A DNA stretch of 64,000 bases from an uncultured Christensenellaceae bacterium (lineage in GTDB: Bacteria > Bacillota > Clostridia > Christensenellales > UBA3700), in the NCBI GenBank assembly GCA_944380355.1, contig CALWHJ010000004.1:1-64000 (forward strand). Direction: 5' to 3'. Positions 33,329 through 41,767 of this stretch are shown piece by piece; within the stretch, counting starts at the first letter, position 1, and every line of letters starts with the position of its first letter. The position numbers and the translations under genes were made by a program. The notes under the pieces were generated by a model. It saw only the letters and a program-made list of their open reading frames with translations. It was not told the origin of the DNA and searched no databases.

Positions 33329-34339
33329 TTAGTGGCGTTTAGATTGAACGGTTTGCTCGGGCTCTTTTTCCTCATCATCAAACAATCTTTTATTATCGTA
33401 TACTGATTTATGCGTCTTATATCCGTAAATCGGCTTAGAGTTTTTCTTTCGCTTTAACTTAGATGACAGTTTTTCAAAAATATTCATAAACGCGCTTTCT
33501 ATCTTTGAACCGTACTTAAATGCAATTATTACGGCAGCCAATGTAATAGATATTAATGCAATCCAGATAGGTATTCCGTATCCTCTCAGAGGGATTGCGC
33601 TTATGCCTTTGAACATTCCTTCCATCGCAAGAATATTCAACGGTCTTGCAATAGCCATAATTGCAAAAAATTGAAGATAAGTCATATTAGTCAACCCTGC
33701 CGCTATACACAATAAATCGTCCGGGAAAAGAGGAAAAAGGAACATCATCGTCAGTACTACTTTATCCTTACCGTCCGTTACCCTCAGATATTTAGCATAA
33801 GCGCGCTCACCCATAAGCCATACAATCAGGCGTGTGCCGTATTTCCTGCCCAGATAAAACGCAAACAGCGACCCTGCCATAATTCCTATTATACTGTAAA
33901 TAAAAGTCTTCCATACGCCGAAAATGGCAACTCCCGCCATAGTTGTTACTGCTGCGGGTACTGGTATAAAGGTGACTTGCAAAAACTGAATGACTACATA
34001 AATCAGCCCCGCATACGCTCCGTACTTAGATAAAAAAGCCTGGATTTTTTCCGTTGAATTAAAACGCGATATCAGTTTGTATTTGTACACAAGATAATAC
34101 GCAACGGATATTAGCGCAAAAAAAATGCTTAGACAAATCATCCATCTTACTAGTTGACGGTAATTACCCCATAAACCGACAGAAGAAGCTGTAATCAAAG
34201 GGATATTTAATAGATAAGCAGTAAGCTTGACGTAAAAATTTACCTCAAAAAACGCATCGGTACAAATTACTACCGTATTATATACGGTAAGCGCGATAGT
34301 AATTATTATTGCTGATACTACTCTGGATTTTGTCGTCAT
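33329..34339 (-). CDS. VTT-domain (TVP38/TMEM64, DedA-like) membrane protein
   Basis: Integral membrane protein (336 residues) with about six hydrophobic segments. The VTT core covers about 100-260, with FIPVPAAVTTMAGVAIFG and FAFYLGRKYG, followed by FLFPLFPDDLLCIAAGL. The C-terminal tail is charged and cytoplasmic. Family members act as lipid scramblases or in undecaprenyl-phosphate and envelope homeostasis; the exact role here is not known. There is no ribosome site; TATACT lies nine bases before the ATG, so the mRNA leader may be very short. Confidence 0.85.
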   Translation of the reverse strand: MTTKSRVVSAIIITIALTVYNTVVICTDAFFEVNFYVKLTAYLLNIPLITASSVGLWGNYRQLVRWMICLSIFFALISVAYYLVYKYKLISRFNSTEKIQAFLSKYGAYAGLIYVVIQFLQVTFIPVPAAVTTMAGVAIFGVWKTFIYSIIGIMAGSLFAFYLGRKYGTRLIVWLMGERAYAKYLRVTDGKDKVVLTMMFLFPLFPDDLLCIAAGLTNMTYLQFFAIMAIARPLNILAMEGMFKGISAIPLRGYGIPIWIALISITLAAVIIAFKYGSKIESAFMNIFEKLSSKLKRKKNSKPIYGYKTHKSVYDNKRLFDDEEKEPEQTVQSKRH

Positions 34340-34378
34340 TTCACAAATAGTATAAGCAATCGCGCGCTAAATAATTAC

Positions 34379-34403
34379 TGAAAAAGGGAGATTGCTCTCC
34401 CTT
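34379..34403 (-). terminator. Terminator after rnhA
   Basis: Minus strand: AAGGGAGA and TCTCCCTT arms around a four-base loop, followed by TTT. It lies three bases past the rnhA stop codon. Confidence 0.85.
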
Positions 34404-34405
34404 AA

Positions 34406-34855
34406 TTACTGCATATTCTTTTTTGCGCGTTTAATTTCGTCTGTAGCCAGTTTGTCGCAACGGTTGTTGTATTCGTTGTCAGCGTGTCCCTTAACCTTAT
34501 TGAACGTAACCTTATGCTTTTTGATTTGTATCAGCATCAATTTCCATAAATCGTCATTTTTTACAGGGCTTTTACCTGCGGTCTTCCAGTTGTTTTTAGC
34601 CCACTCGTCTACCCAGCCTTCGAGAAATGCGTTGCATACGTAAGCTGAATCGCTGTACACTTGCACCTCACAAGGCTCTTTAAGTGCAGAAAGTCCTTGT
34701 ATAATCGCAAACATCTCCATTCTATTGTTGGTTGTATCCTTATTATAGCCGACCAGCTCTTTTTCGTGGCCTTTATACATAAGAATAGCTGCCCAACCGC
34801 CAACTCCGGGATTACCGGAGCACGCTCCGTCGGTATAGAGTATAACTTTTTTCAT
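34406..34855 (-). CDS. rnhA: Ribonuclease HI
   Basis: Cuts the RNA strand of RNA-DNA hybrids (149 residues). Catalytic residues are in [19 protein letters not shown] (Asp), [12 protein letters not shown] (Glu), YSDSAYV (Asp) and the last Asp in [14 protein letters not shown]. It is full length for a bacterial type I enzyme. Its start overlaps the stop of proC by four bases (ATGA), so the two are co-transcribed and translationally coupled. Confidence 0.96.
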   Translation of the reverse strand: MKKVILYTDGACSGNPGVGGWAAILMYKGHEKELVGYNKDTTNNRMEMFAIIQGLSALKEPCEVQVYSDSAYVCNAFLEGWVDEWAKNNWKTAGKSPVKNDDLWKLMLIQIKKHKVTFNKVKGHADNEYNNRCDKLATDEIKRAKKNMQ

Positions 34856-35640
34856 CCTTTACTTAACTCCTCGCTTCTCTTGCGGCATTTTTCTATGCCA
34901 AGCTTGATGTTTTCTGCGACGTTTGTTTGTCTGAAAGTGTCTATTGCTTGTATAGTCGTTCCGCCCTTAGAACATACTTTATCAATAAGCGTGTCTAGAG
35001 AGTCGGTGCTGTTTTCAACCATTTTACCGGCTCCGATAAACGTTTTGAGCGCAAGTTGCTTGCTTTGCTCGTAGCTCAAACCACCTTCTACTCCTGCGTC
35101 CGTTACGGCTTTGATAAAATAATATACGTATGCGGGACCGCTACCGCTTATGGAAGTTACGGCGTCGAAATAACTCTCGTCTACTCTTACGGTTGACGAT
35201 ATTGTACCGAATACGCGCTCTACGAATTCAAAACTTTGTTCGCTTGCTCCGTCTGTAGTAATAGCGCTCACGCCTTCTTTAATCGAACAAGGGGTATTAG
35301 GCATTATCCTGACAACTTCTTCGCAGCCGCTTGCTTTTTTGATTGTAGCGGTATTTACGCCAGCCATAATAGATATAAGACATTTTGCGCTACAATCGGC
35401 AAATTGCTCTTCTATCGCTCTGTAAATCTGAGGCTTTACTGCTATAACTACATATTCGCAGTTGTCCAGCACATATTTGTTGTCATTAGAAAATGCAATA
35501 CCGTTGTATGGTGTATTTATATTGGGCGTAGACACCAACATTTCATCTGCGGAAAGAAAGTGACTGCCCAGCAATCCGTTTATGATAGCTTTTGCCATAT
35601 TGCCGCAACCGACAAATCCGAGTTTGTACTTGTAGTTCAT
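34852..35640 (-). CDS. proC: Pyrroline-5-carboxylate reductase
   Basis: Last step of proline synthesis, NAD(P)H-dependent (262 residues). The Rossmann motif [14 protein letters not shown] lies at about 7-20. The C-terminal dimerisation domain has the signature [20 protein letters not shown] and [18 protein letters not shown] precedes the ATG. It is divergent from tRNA-Trp and followed by rnhA. Confidence 0.96.
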   Translation of the reverse strand: MNYKYKLGFVGCGNMAKAIINGLLGSHFLSADEMLVSTPNINTPYNGIAFSNDNKYVLDNCEYVVIAVKPQIYRAIEEQFADCSAKCLISIMAGVNTATIKKASGCEEVVRIMPNTPCSIKEGVSAITTDGASEQSFEFVERVFGTISSTVRVDESYFDAVTSISGSGPAYVYYFIKAVTDAGVEGGLSYEQSKQLALKTFIGAGKMVENSTDSLDTLIDKVCSKGGTTIQAIDTFRQTNVAENIKLGIEKCRKRSEELSKG

Positions 35641-35669
35641 AAAATCGCTCCGAAAATAATGTTAATCTG

Positions 35670-35698
35670 TTGACACTTCTTAAAAGATTATATATAAT
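35670..35698 (+). promoter_or_regulatory. Promoter of tRNA-Trp
   Basis: TTGACA (35670-35675), 17 bases, TATAAT (35693-35698): a full sigma-A consensus 22 bases before the tRNA. Confidence 0.92.
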
Positions 35699-35719
35699 AT
35701 TTAAGAAGTTAATGAACTT

Positions 35720-35794
35720 AGGGGAGTGGCTCAACGGTAGAGTAGTGGTCTCCAAAACCATTGGTTGCGTGTTCGAATCGCGTCTCCCCTGCCA
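35720..35794 (+). tRNA. tRNA-Trp (anticodon CCA)
   Basis: Complete cloverleaf. Acceptor AGGGGAG pairs with CTCCCCT; the D arm has GCTC/GAGT; the anticodon loop CTCCAAA gives CCA (UGG codon). The T arm is GCGTG-TTCGAAT-CGCGT. The discriminator is G and CCA is encoded. A terminator follows directly. Confidence 0.96.
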
Positions 35795-35797
35795 AAA

Positions 35798-35826
35798 ACC
35801 TGTTATCGCAAGATAGCAGGTTTTTT
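35798..35826 (+). terminator. Terminator of tRNA-Trp
   Basis: ACCTGTTATC and GATAGCAGGT arms closed by a GCAA tetraloop, then TTTTTT. The same hairpin reappears at 36072-36095 in exactly inverted orientation. Confidence 0.9.
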
Positions 35827-35840
35827 AATGAGACGAATTC

Positions 35841-35920
35841 AACACGCAATGCTATTTCATAGCAGTTGCGGGTGACGCTCGTATCTCGCTAAGCCGTCGC
35901 GTTGCTCCTTACGAATCGCG
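35841..35920. repeat. 80-base repeat block, copy 1
   Basis: Starts AACACGCAATGC and ends TTACGAATCGCG. It includes a small hairpin GCTATttcATAGC. Confidence 0.9.
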
Positions 35921-35976
35921 CTCCTCTGCAATAGCCTGTTTATCGCTAGATACAGGTTGTTTTATAAGACGGATTT

Positions 35977-36056
35977 AACACGCAATGCTATTTCATAGCA
36001 GTTGCGGGTGACGCTCGTACCTCGCTAAGCCGTCGCGTTGCTCCTTACGAATCGCG
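35977..36056. repeat. 80-base repeat block, copy 2
   Basis: As copy 1 with a single T-to-C change (GTACCTCG in place of GTATCTCG). It runs directly into a copy of the tRNA 3' end. Confidence 0.9.
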
Positions 36057-36068
36057 TCTCCCCTGCCA
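36048..36068 (+). pseudogene. Duplicated 3' end of tRNA-Trp
   Basis: Identical to tRNA-Trp positions 35774-35794, from the T-loop end through the acceptor strand and CCA, without the rest of the tRNA. The sequence five bases upstream no longer matches the T stem. Confidence 0.85.
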
Positions 36069-36071
36069 AAA

Positions 36072-36100
36072 ACCTGCTATCTTGCGATAACAGGTTTTTT
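36072..36100 (+). terminator. Inverted copy of the tRNA-Trp terminator hairpin
   Basis: ACCTGCTATC and GATAACAGGT arms with a TTGC loop: the exact reverse complement of the hairpin at 35798-35821, within otherwise directly repeated sequence. TTTTTT follows. Confidence 0.8.
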
Positions 36101-36114
36101 AATGAGACGAATTC

Positions 36115-36194
36115 AACACGCAATGCTATTTCATAGCAGTTGCGGGTGACGCTCGTATCTCGCTAAGCCGTCGCGTTGCTCCTTACGAATCGCG
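36115..36194. repeat. 80-base repeat block, copy 3
   Basis: Identical to copy 1, 274 bases downstream of it. Confidence 0.9.
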
Positions 36195-36290
36195 CTCCTC
36201 TGCAATAGCCTGTTTATCGCTAGATACAGGTTGTTTTATAAGACGGAATTTATACTCGATGTTATTACATAGCTGTTGAGAGTGATGTCA

Positions 36291-36516
36291 ACAGCCCAAA
36301 ACCGTCTTATTTCTTATTAAGAGACTACTCCCCGACAAAATTCTTATCAATAATTGATAAGTCTTATGGCTATTATATTGTTTACAGTATTGTTTCATTG
36401 ATGAGGACAACTCTTTGCTATCGCATTATTTACAAATACGTAAATTATGCAATTTATAAAGCAATTGATTTTATTACATTAATCAAAGCAGTTGTCCTAT
36501 ACTTAAAATGAAAATA
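36291..36516. other. Gap between the repeat array and purB
   Basis: AT-rich, no ORF. It contains a nine-base inverted repeat, AGGACAACT (36404-36412) and AGTTGTCCT (36490-36498), 77 bases apart. No clear terminator for purB was found. Confidence 0.4.
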
Positions 36517-37947
36517 TCAGACGTTTACTTGTCCTTGTTGTCCGAGGCAATCCTTGTTTTCTTGCAAAATAGGATTGATGACCTCGTCGATAAATTCGAT
36601 AGTCTGCTCTTTTGCTCTTCCTATAAAGTTTTTAGGGTCGAGTATCGAATCAATTTTATCGTTGATAGCGGCAAATGCGCTGTCTTTCTTTATTCTGTCT
36701 ATCAAATCGTTGTCTTTTCCGTATTGTTTTACCATTTTGGAGGCTTCCATAGAATGTACCCTGATTTTTTCGTGCAATTCCTGTCTGTTTCCGCCCGCTT
36801 TAACGCATTCCATAAGAATAACTTCGGTGGACATAAAAGGAAGTTCTGCCATAATATGTTTGTTTATGGTATTTTCGTATACGACAAGACCGTCAGCTAC
36901 GTTCATATAAATCTCGAGTATCGCATCTATAGATAGAAAAGCCTGCGCCATTACGAGTCTTCTGTTGGCAGAATCGTCCAAAGTGCGTTCAAACCATTGA
37001 GTAGCGGCAGTATTTGCAGCGTTTGCAGGAAGAGACATAACGTATCTGGAAAGCGAACAAATTCTTTCGCTTCTCATAGGATTGCGCTTGTATGCCATTG
37101 CGGAAGAACCTATTTGATTTTTTTCGAAAGGTTCTTCAATTTCTTTCATATTCTGCAAAATTCTGATATCGTTGGCAAATTTGTATGCACTTTGAGCAAT
37201 CTGAGAAAGTACGGAAAGAATGTTATAATCGTATTTTCTGCTGTATGTTTGACCGCTGACTGCAAAAGTCTTGCTAAATCCCATCTTTTTTACCACGAGT
37301 TCGTTAAGCTTTTTAACCTTTTCGTGGTCGCCGTCAAAAAGCTGGAGGAAGCTTGCCTGCGTACCCGTCGTACCTTTAACTCCCCTGAGTCTTGTATTAT
37401 CGAGTACGAATTGAAGGTTTTCATAGTCCATTTGCAATTCTTGAAGCCACAATGCTGCTCTTTTACCTACGGTAACGAGCTGAGCGGGCTGCAAGTGCGT
37501 AAAGCCGAGTGTAGGCATATCTGCGTATTTGAGTGCAAATTTTGCAAGCTTGTCCATTACGTTGACGAGTTTTTTCTTAACGAGAACCAAAGCGTCGTGA
37601 TAAATAATGGCATCAGAATTATCTGTTACGAAGCAACTTGTCGCGCCCAAGTGAATTATAGGCATTGCAGCGGGACACTGTTGTCCGTATGCATATACGT
37701 ATGCCATTACGTCGTGTCTGACGATTTTTTCTCTTTCTTTCGCTACGTCGAAGTTTATGTCTTCGAGATGCTCTCTCATCTGCGCGATTTGTTCGTCTGT
37801 GATATTGAGACCGAGTTCTTTTTCGCTTTCAGCCAAAGCCAGCCAAAGTTTTCTCCAAAGAATCATACGCGTTTTTTCTGCAAACTGCTCGAGCATAGGT
37901 TTTGTAGCGTATCTCGTAGTTAAGGGGTCAACATATTCTATTGACAT
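36517..37947 (-). CDS. purB: Adenylosuccinate lyase
   Basis: Purine synthesis enzyme (476 residues) that releases fumarate from SAICAR and adenylosuccinate. The fumarase/aspartase superfamily signature is GSSAMAYKRNPMRSE (about 279-293), with the catalytic serine in it; HLGATSCFVTDNSD and TLGFTHLQPAQLVTVGKRA (catalytic His) are also present. GGAGG precedes the ATG and a consensus promoter lies upstream. It occupies the position after spoIVB where spo0A usually stands. Confidence 0.96.
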   Translation of the reverse strand: MSIEYVDPLTTRYATKPMLEQFAEKTRMILWRKLWLALAESEKELGLNITDEQIAQMREHLEDINFDVAKEREKIVRHDVMAYVYAYGQQCPAAMPIIHLGATSCFVTDNSDAIIYHDALVLVKKKLVNVMDKLAKFALKYADMPTLGFTHLQPAQLVTVGKRAALWLQELQMDYENLQFVLDNTRLRGVKGTTGTQASFLQLFDGDHEKVKKLNELVVKKMGFSKTFAVSGQTYSRKYDYNILSVLSQIAQSAYKFANDIRILQNMKEIEEPFEKNQIGSSAMAYKRNPMRSERICSLSRYVMSLPANAANTAATQWFERTLDDSANRRLVMAQAFLSIDAILEIYMNVADGLVVYENTINKHIMAELPFMSTEVILMECVKAGGNRQELHEKIRVHSMEASKMVKQYGKDNDLIDRIKKDSAFAAINDKIDSILDPKNFIGRAKEQTIEFIDEVINPILQENKDCLGQQGQVNV

Positions 37948-37977
37948 AAAAACCTCCGAAAATTTTATTACGCATAT

Positions 37978-38006
37978 ATTATATAATAATTAGTTTGTTA
38001 AATCAA
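37978..38006 (-). promoter_or_regulatory. Promoter of purB
   Basis: Minus strand: TTGATT (38001-38006), 17 bases, TATAAT (37978-37983). A leader of about 25 bases carries GGAGG. Confidence 0.8.
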
Positions 38007-38170
38007 CAAAATACCGTATTAAATTAAAAAGTGTATAATAAAGCCTGACTTTAATCAATATAGAAAACGGAAACAAGTACAAACGGATTGATAAATCAAA
38101 AGGATGTCAGACGGTTAATGTTTGATTATTAAACTAAAAACGAATGAAGTATTCATAATGAAAATTAAGC

Positions 38171-38211
38171 AAAAACCGCACGTCGATAAGCAAAGTCAGC
38201 GTGCGGTTTTT
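38171..38211 (-). terminator. Terminator between spoIVB and purB
   Basis: AAAAACCGCACG and CGTGCGGTTTTT arms with a 17-base loop. It lies about 140 bases after the spoIVB stop. The rest of the gap (38007-38349) is AT-rich and has no ORF. Confidence 0.8.
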
Positions 38212-38349
38212 CTAAATAATATTAGCTGTAATATTTACAATTGCTCATATGTGCAATTGAGAATAATATATTCTATTTTGGCGTAATAATTCTATTATTT
38301 GAATTAAATTAGAATAATAATCGGCTTATTTTAGAATAGTTAAAGCATT

Positions 38350-39498
38350 TTACGGTTGCATCCATTCAATAAAAACACCGTATCCTTTAGTAGGGTCCGA
38401 CACAAAAACGTGAGTTACAGCACCTATCAGCTTTCCGTCTTGAACGATAGGACTTCCGCTCATACCCTGCACTATTCCTCCGGTCGTATCCAGTAATCTT
38501 TTATCTGTAATACGCAAGACCATACTCTTCTCATCAGGGGCGTTTTGACGGTTTACTTTGATAATCTGAATTTCGTATTTTTGCGGCGCGTTTTTGTCAA
38601 TGGTAGTGTAAATATATGCACTGCCCGGCTTGACTTCAGACTTATTTCCAATAAGGATTTTTTCTCCGCCTGCTTGTTTGGCAAGCTTACCGTAAAGACC
38701 GTATTCGTTGTTTGCCGTTATTGAGCCGATAGGCTCGCTCATAGTACTGAAAGACCCGTTAAGCTCTCCCGCTTTGCCCTTTTGTCCTTTTTCGTATCCG
38801 ACGATATCTGCATTGAAAATATTACCCGACTGAGCTTTGACGTTATCTCCGTTCATATCCTTAATCGTATGACCTAATGCAAAAAAGTTTATCCCGTCTG
38901 TATATGTCATAGTACCTATACCTTCTATTCCGTCCTGCAAAAGCAATCCGAGTTTTTTCTGCCCCGACAGCACGTCGGTAGCGGGAGATATAGTATAATT
39001 TTTGATACCGTCACTACGTTTTACGCTAATTTCCACTGTCTCCTTTGCATCTATTAGCGAATTTATATCGCTCACATCGTCTATATTGACTCCGTTAATC
39101 GCATACAGAATGTCTCCTGCTTTGATATCACATTCTTCTACGGGACACACCGCGCCTTCTTTAGTGACTACGTTGACTTTGGATGTAATATACAATCCCT
39201 GTGTTTTTATATCTATTCCTAAAGGATAACCGCCTAAAGTTACGTATTTTTGCGATTTTTCCTTACTTTCGGATTGACCTATAGGTATAATGCCGAAAAG
39301 CTTGTAGTCGCTTGCACATACACTAACGGCAGAATTCTCATAATTACAGGAAGCGCCAGTAATGCCGTTTTGCTCGGCGAAAGCTTGAATGGTTACATTA
39401 TAATCCACAACTGCAAGCGTAAACAGCGTCATAGACGAAAATATCAAAGTTAAGATTAAAGCGAAAATGAATAAATTCTTTTTAATTTGTGTACTCAT
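38350..39498 (-). CDS. spoIVB: SpoIVB serine peptidase
   Basis: Forespore-secreted signalling protease (382 residues) that triggers pro-sigma K processing in Bacillus. It has an N-terminal membrane anchor (about 8-30), a PDZ domain (about 90-165) and an S55 peptidase domain with the catalytic His in FALGHTIKDMNG and Ser in GMSGSPIVQDG. The ATG at 39498 is chosen because GAGAGG precedes it; a TTG five codons earlier overlaps that site. It follows recN, as in Bacillus, but spo0A does not follow it here. Confidence 0.94.
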   Translation of the reverse strand: MSTQIKKNLFIFALILTLIFSSMTLFTLAVVDYNVTIQAFAEQNGITGASCNYENSAVSVCASDYKLFGIIPIGQSESKEKSQKYVTLGGYPLGIDIKTQGLYITSKVNVVTKEGAVCPVEECDIKAGDILYAINGVNIDDVSDINSLIDAKETVEISVKRSDGIKNYTISPATDVLSGQKKLGLLLQDGIEGIGTMTYTDGINFFALGHTIKDMNGDNVKAQSGNIFNADIVGYEKGQKGKAGELNGSFSTMSEPIGSITANNEYGLYGKLAKQAGGEKILIGNKSEVKPGSAYIYTTIDKNAPQKYEIQIIKVNRQNAPDEKSMVLRITDKRLLDTTGGIVQGMSGSPIVQDGKLIGAVTHVFVSDPTKGYGVFIEWMQP

Positions 39499-39542
39499 AA
39501 AAACCTCTCGCAAACTAGTGTGAGAATAATGAGTTAAATTAT

Positions 39543-39575
39543 GCGAAAAAAATTAAGAGACCGTAAAAGGTCTCT
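39543..39575 (-). terminator. Terminator after recN
   Basis: Minus strand: AGAGACC and GGTCTCT arms around a six-base loop, then TTAATTTTTTT. It separates recN from spoIVB. Confidence 0.8.
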
Positions 39576-39605
39576 AATCTGTTTATTAGAATTGTATTTT
39601 TTCCT

Positions 39606-41315
39606 TTAAGAAGTCTTTACAGCCTTTTTATAGTTGTCTGAATACTCTATCATTTCTTTTGCGTGAGGCATTGCATAAGTGGAATAATCCTTGCCGCCTA
39701 TCAATCGAGCTATTTCTTCCTGTCGCGATTCAGACTGCAACGCAACAAGTCTTGTCATAGTTTTGCCGTCTTGAGTGTATTTTTCAATAAGATAGTGAAC
39801 ATCTGCCATAGATGCAAGCTGAGGCATATGCGTAATAGCTAAAACCTGCTTATCTCTTGATATATCTGCCATTTTTTCCGCTACTATTTGTGCGATTTTA
39901 CCGCTTATTCCCGTATCAATCTCGTCAAATACCATAGTAGATATGCCGTCAAGGTTGGCAATAATCTTCTTCATTGCAAGCATAAATCTGGACAATTCAC
40001 CGCCTGATATAACCTTTGACAACTCTTTTTCAGGCTGACCTGCGTTTGCACTGAACATAAAAGTTACGTCATCGCTCCCGTTGGCGGAAGGTGTAAAGTC
40101 CGTTATTTCAGCCAAAGGTGCAAAATCTGCTTTGAATTTGCAAGAAGGCATCCCCAATTCCTTAAGTTCTTTCAATACGCTGTCGGAAAGCGACTTTGCG
40201 ATTTTCTGCCTTTCTTTTGATAAATCGAGTGTGTTTTTATACAATTTACTGAGCAAAGATTCTTTTTCTTTTTCGTACTCGACTACTTTTTCTTCCCCTT
40301 CGCTCAAAAACTCGTATTGTTCTTTAATATCCTCCAAAAAAGCCTGAATTTCCTGCACTGTGTTGCCGTATTTGCGCTTTATCGAACGTATAAGAGCTAT
40401 GCGCTGTTCACATTCTTCGTATTCACGCATATTGAATTCACTGTTTTCTGCAATATCCGATACGGTGCAAGCAATATCTTTAAGCTCGGTTTTTGAAGAA
40501 TCTAGTCTCTCGACGATTTCTTCTATCTGCGGGTCAAACGAAGCTACTTTTGTCAATTGCGACATACAATGATTGATAAGAGATATTATGTTTTCACCGT
40601 CATCGCCGTCAAGAATATTATGACATTCGTTGAGAGCCGAGACAATCGTCTGACTGTTGTTGAGTTTATGTCTCAAAGCTATCAACTCGTCTTCTTCCCC
40701 TTCCTTCACGTCTGCGTTTTCTATCTCGTTTATCTGATATTCGAGAAGGTCTATATTCTTATTGACATCTTTTAACGAGCCGTATTTTGCCAATTTAGAA
40801 CAAACGTCTTTATACTGAGTGTAAATATCGCGCTGTTTTTCCAAAAGCGCGCTCAGCTGTTTTTCTCCGTATTTATCTATTATATTCAAATGATTTGACG
40901 AATTGAGTACCGATACGTTTTCGTGTTGACCGTATATATCGGCAAGAGTAGAGGCAATATCCTTAAGCACCGCCAATGTAACGCGTTGATTGTTGACGGA
41001 ACAGGTATTTTTGCCCTCTTGAGTCATAGTTCTTTTAATAATCAGTTGGTCATCGTCGCATTCGATATCGTATTCTTTGAGCATACGCAAGGTATTTTCG
41101 CCTAATTTTTCAAAAACAGCCGTTACGCTTGCAGATTCTTCTCCGTATCTGATAAGAGACTTATCCGCTCTTTTTCCCATAACAAAACTAAGCGAGTCTA
41201 TAATAATAGACTTACCTGCGCCTGTTTCTCCCGAAAGCACGTTAAGCCCGTCGGAAAAATCTACTTCCAACGAATTTATCAAAGCAATGTTTTTAACGTT
41301 GAGATTTGCCAGCAT
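39606..41315 (-). CDS. recN: DNA repair protein RecN
   Basis: SMC-like ATPase of double-strand-break repair (569 residues). Walker A is LSGETGAGKSIIIDSL (about 28-43). Two coiled-coil arms fill about 150-370. The C-terminal ATPase half has VISGGELSRFMLAMK and MVFDEIDTGISGKIAQ. The start MLANLNVKNIALINSLEVDF matches the family; an ORF extension of 14 codons runs into argR. It begins one base after the argR stop, preceded by AAGGA. Confidence 0.96.
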   Translation of the reverse strand: MLANLNVKNIALINSLEVDFSDGLNVLSGETGAGKSIIIDSLSFVMGKRADKSLIRYGEESASVTAVFEKLGENTLRMLKEYDIECDDDQLIIKRTMTQEGKNTCSVNNQRVTLAVLKDIASTLADIYGQHENVSVLNSSNHLNIIDKYGEKQLSALLEKQRDIYTQYKDVCSKLAKYGSLKDVNKNIDLLEYQINEIENADVKEGEEDELIALRHKLNNSQTIVSALNECHNILDGDDGENIISLINHCMSQLTKVASFDPQIEEIVERLDSSKTELKDIACTVSDIAENSEFNMREYEECEQRIALIRSIKRKYGNTVQEIQAFLEDIKEQYEFLSEGEEKVVEYEKEKESLLSKLYKNTLDLSKERQKIAKSLSDSVLKELKELGMPSCKFKADFAPLAEITDFTPSANGSDDVTFMFSANAGQPEKELSKVISGGELSRFMLAMKKIIANLDGISTMVFDEIDTGISGKIAQIVAEKMADISRDKQVLAITHMPQLASMADVHYLIEKYTQDGKTMTRLVALQSESRQEEIARLIGGKDYSTYAMPHAKEMIEYSDNYKKAVKTS

Positions 41316-41316
41316 T

Positions 41317-41766
41317 TTAATAATTTTCCTTAAGTAATTCGACGATTTTTCTTGCATTCTCCGAGCAATCGGCTACGCAAAAAATCGTATCGTCTCCCGC
41401 AATAGAGCCTAAAAGCTCGGGAATCATCATATGGTCTATATATGCGCACGCACTGTTTGCCGCACCTGATACTGTCTTTATAACTATCATATTTTCCGCA
41501 TTCTGAATACTGAGTACGCTTTCACGGAAAATATTGTCATATTTGTTTTTAAGCCCGTTTTCCTTGTAGCTTACCTGAATATATCTGTATTTTTTACTTT
41601 TACCGGCTACTTTGACTAAGCCGAGTTGTTTTATGTCACGGGATACGGTTGCCTGAGTAACGTTGTAACCGCAATCCACCAGCATAGATACGAGTTCTTC
41701 CTGAGTATCCAATTCGTGAGTGCTTATCAAATCCAGTATTGCTTGTTGTCTGGGTTTTATTGCCAT
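41317..41766 (-). CDS. argR: Arginine repressor
   Basis: Arginine-sensing regulator, hexameric (149 residues). The N-terminal winged helix contains QEELVSMLVDCGYNVTQATV (about 19-38) and the C-terminal domain has the arginine-binding SIAGDDTIFCV motif. It lies between nadK and recN, the usual clostridial and Bacillus neighbourhood. One base separates it from each neighbour, so the three are one unit. Confidence 0.95.
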   Translation of the reverse strand: MAIKPRQQAILDLISTHELDTQEELVSMLVDCGYNVTQATVSRDIKQLGLVKVAGKSKKYRYIQVSYKENGLKNKYDNIFRESVLSIQNAENMIVIKTVSGAANSACAYIDHMMIPELLGSIAGDDTIFCVADCSENARKIVELLKENY

Positions 41767-41767
41767 A

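Larger units (their letters stand above)
35774..36290. repeat. Tandem repeat array downstream of tRNA-Trp
   Basis: A 200-base segment (35774-35973) recurs at 36048-36247, offset 274 bases, identical except for one inverted hairpin. Each contains the last 21 bases of tRNA-Trp. Within it an 80-base block is present three times (35841-35920, 35977-36056, 36115-36194; the middle copy has one T-to-C change), and a diverged fourth copy begins near 36249. Each period of about 137 bases ends with tRNA-like CGAATCGCG and a terminator-like hairpin. No ORF or integrase lies inside. Confidence 0.88.

Noticed and set aside
35841-36194. Possible CRISPR-like array from the regular repeats
   Set aside because: The repeats are 80 bases with about 57-base intervals that are themselves repeated, and the intervals contain tRNA and terminator sequence. 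There are no unique spacers and no cas genes.
36997-37923. 308-codon open frame opposite purB
   Set aside because: It is fully antisense to a conserved enzyme and has no family resemblance.
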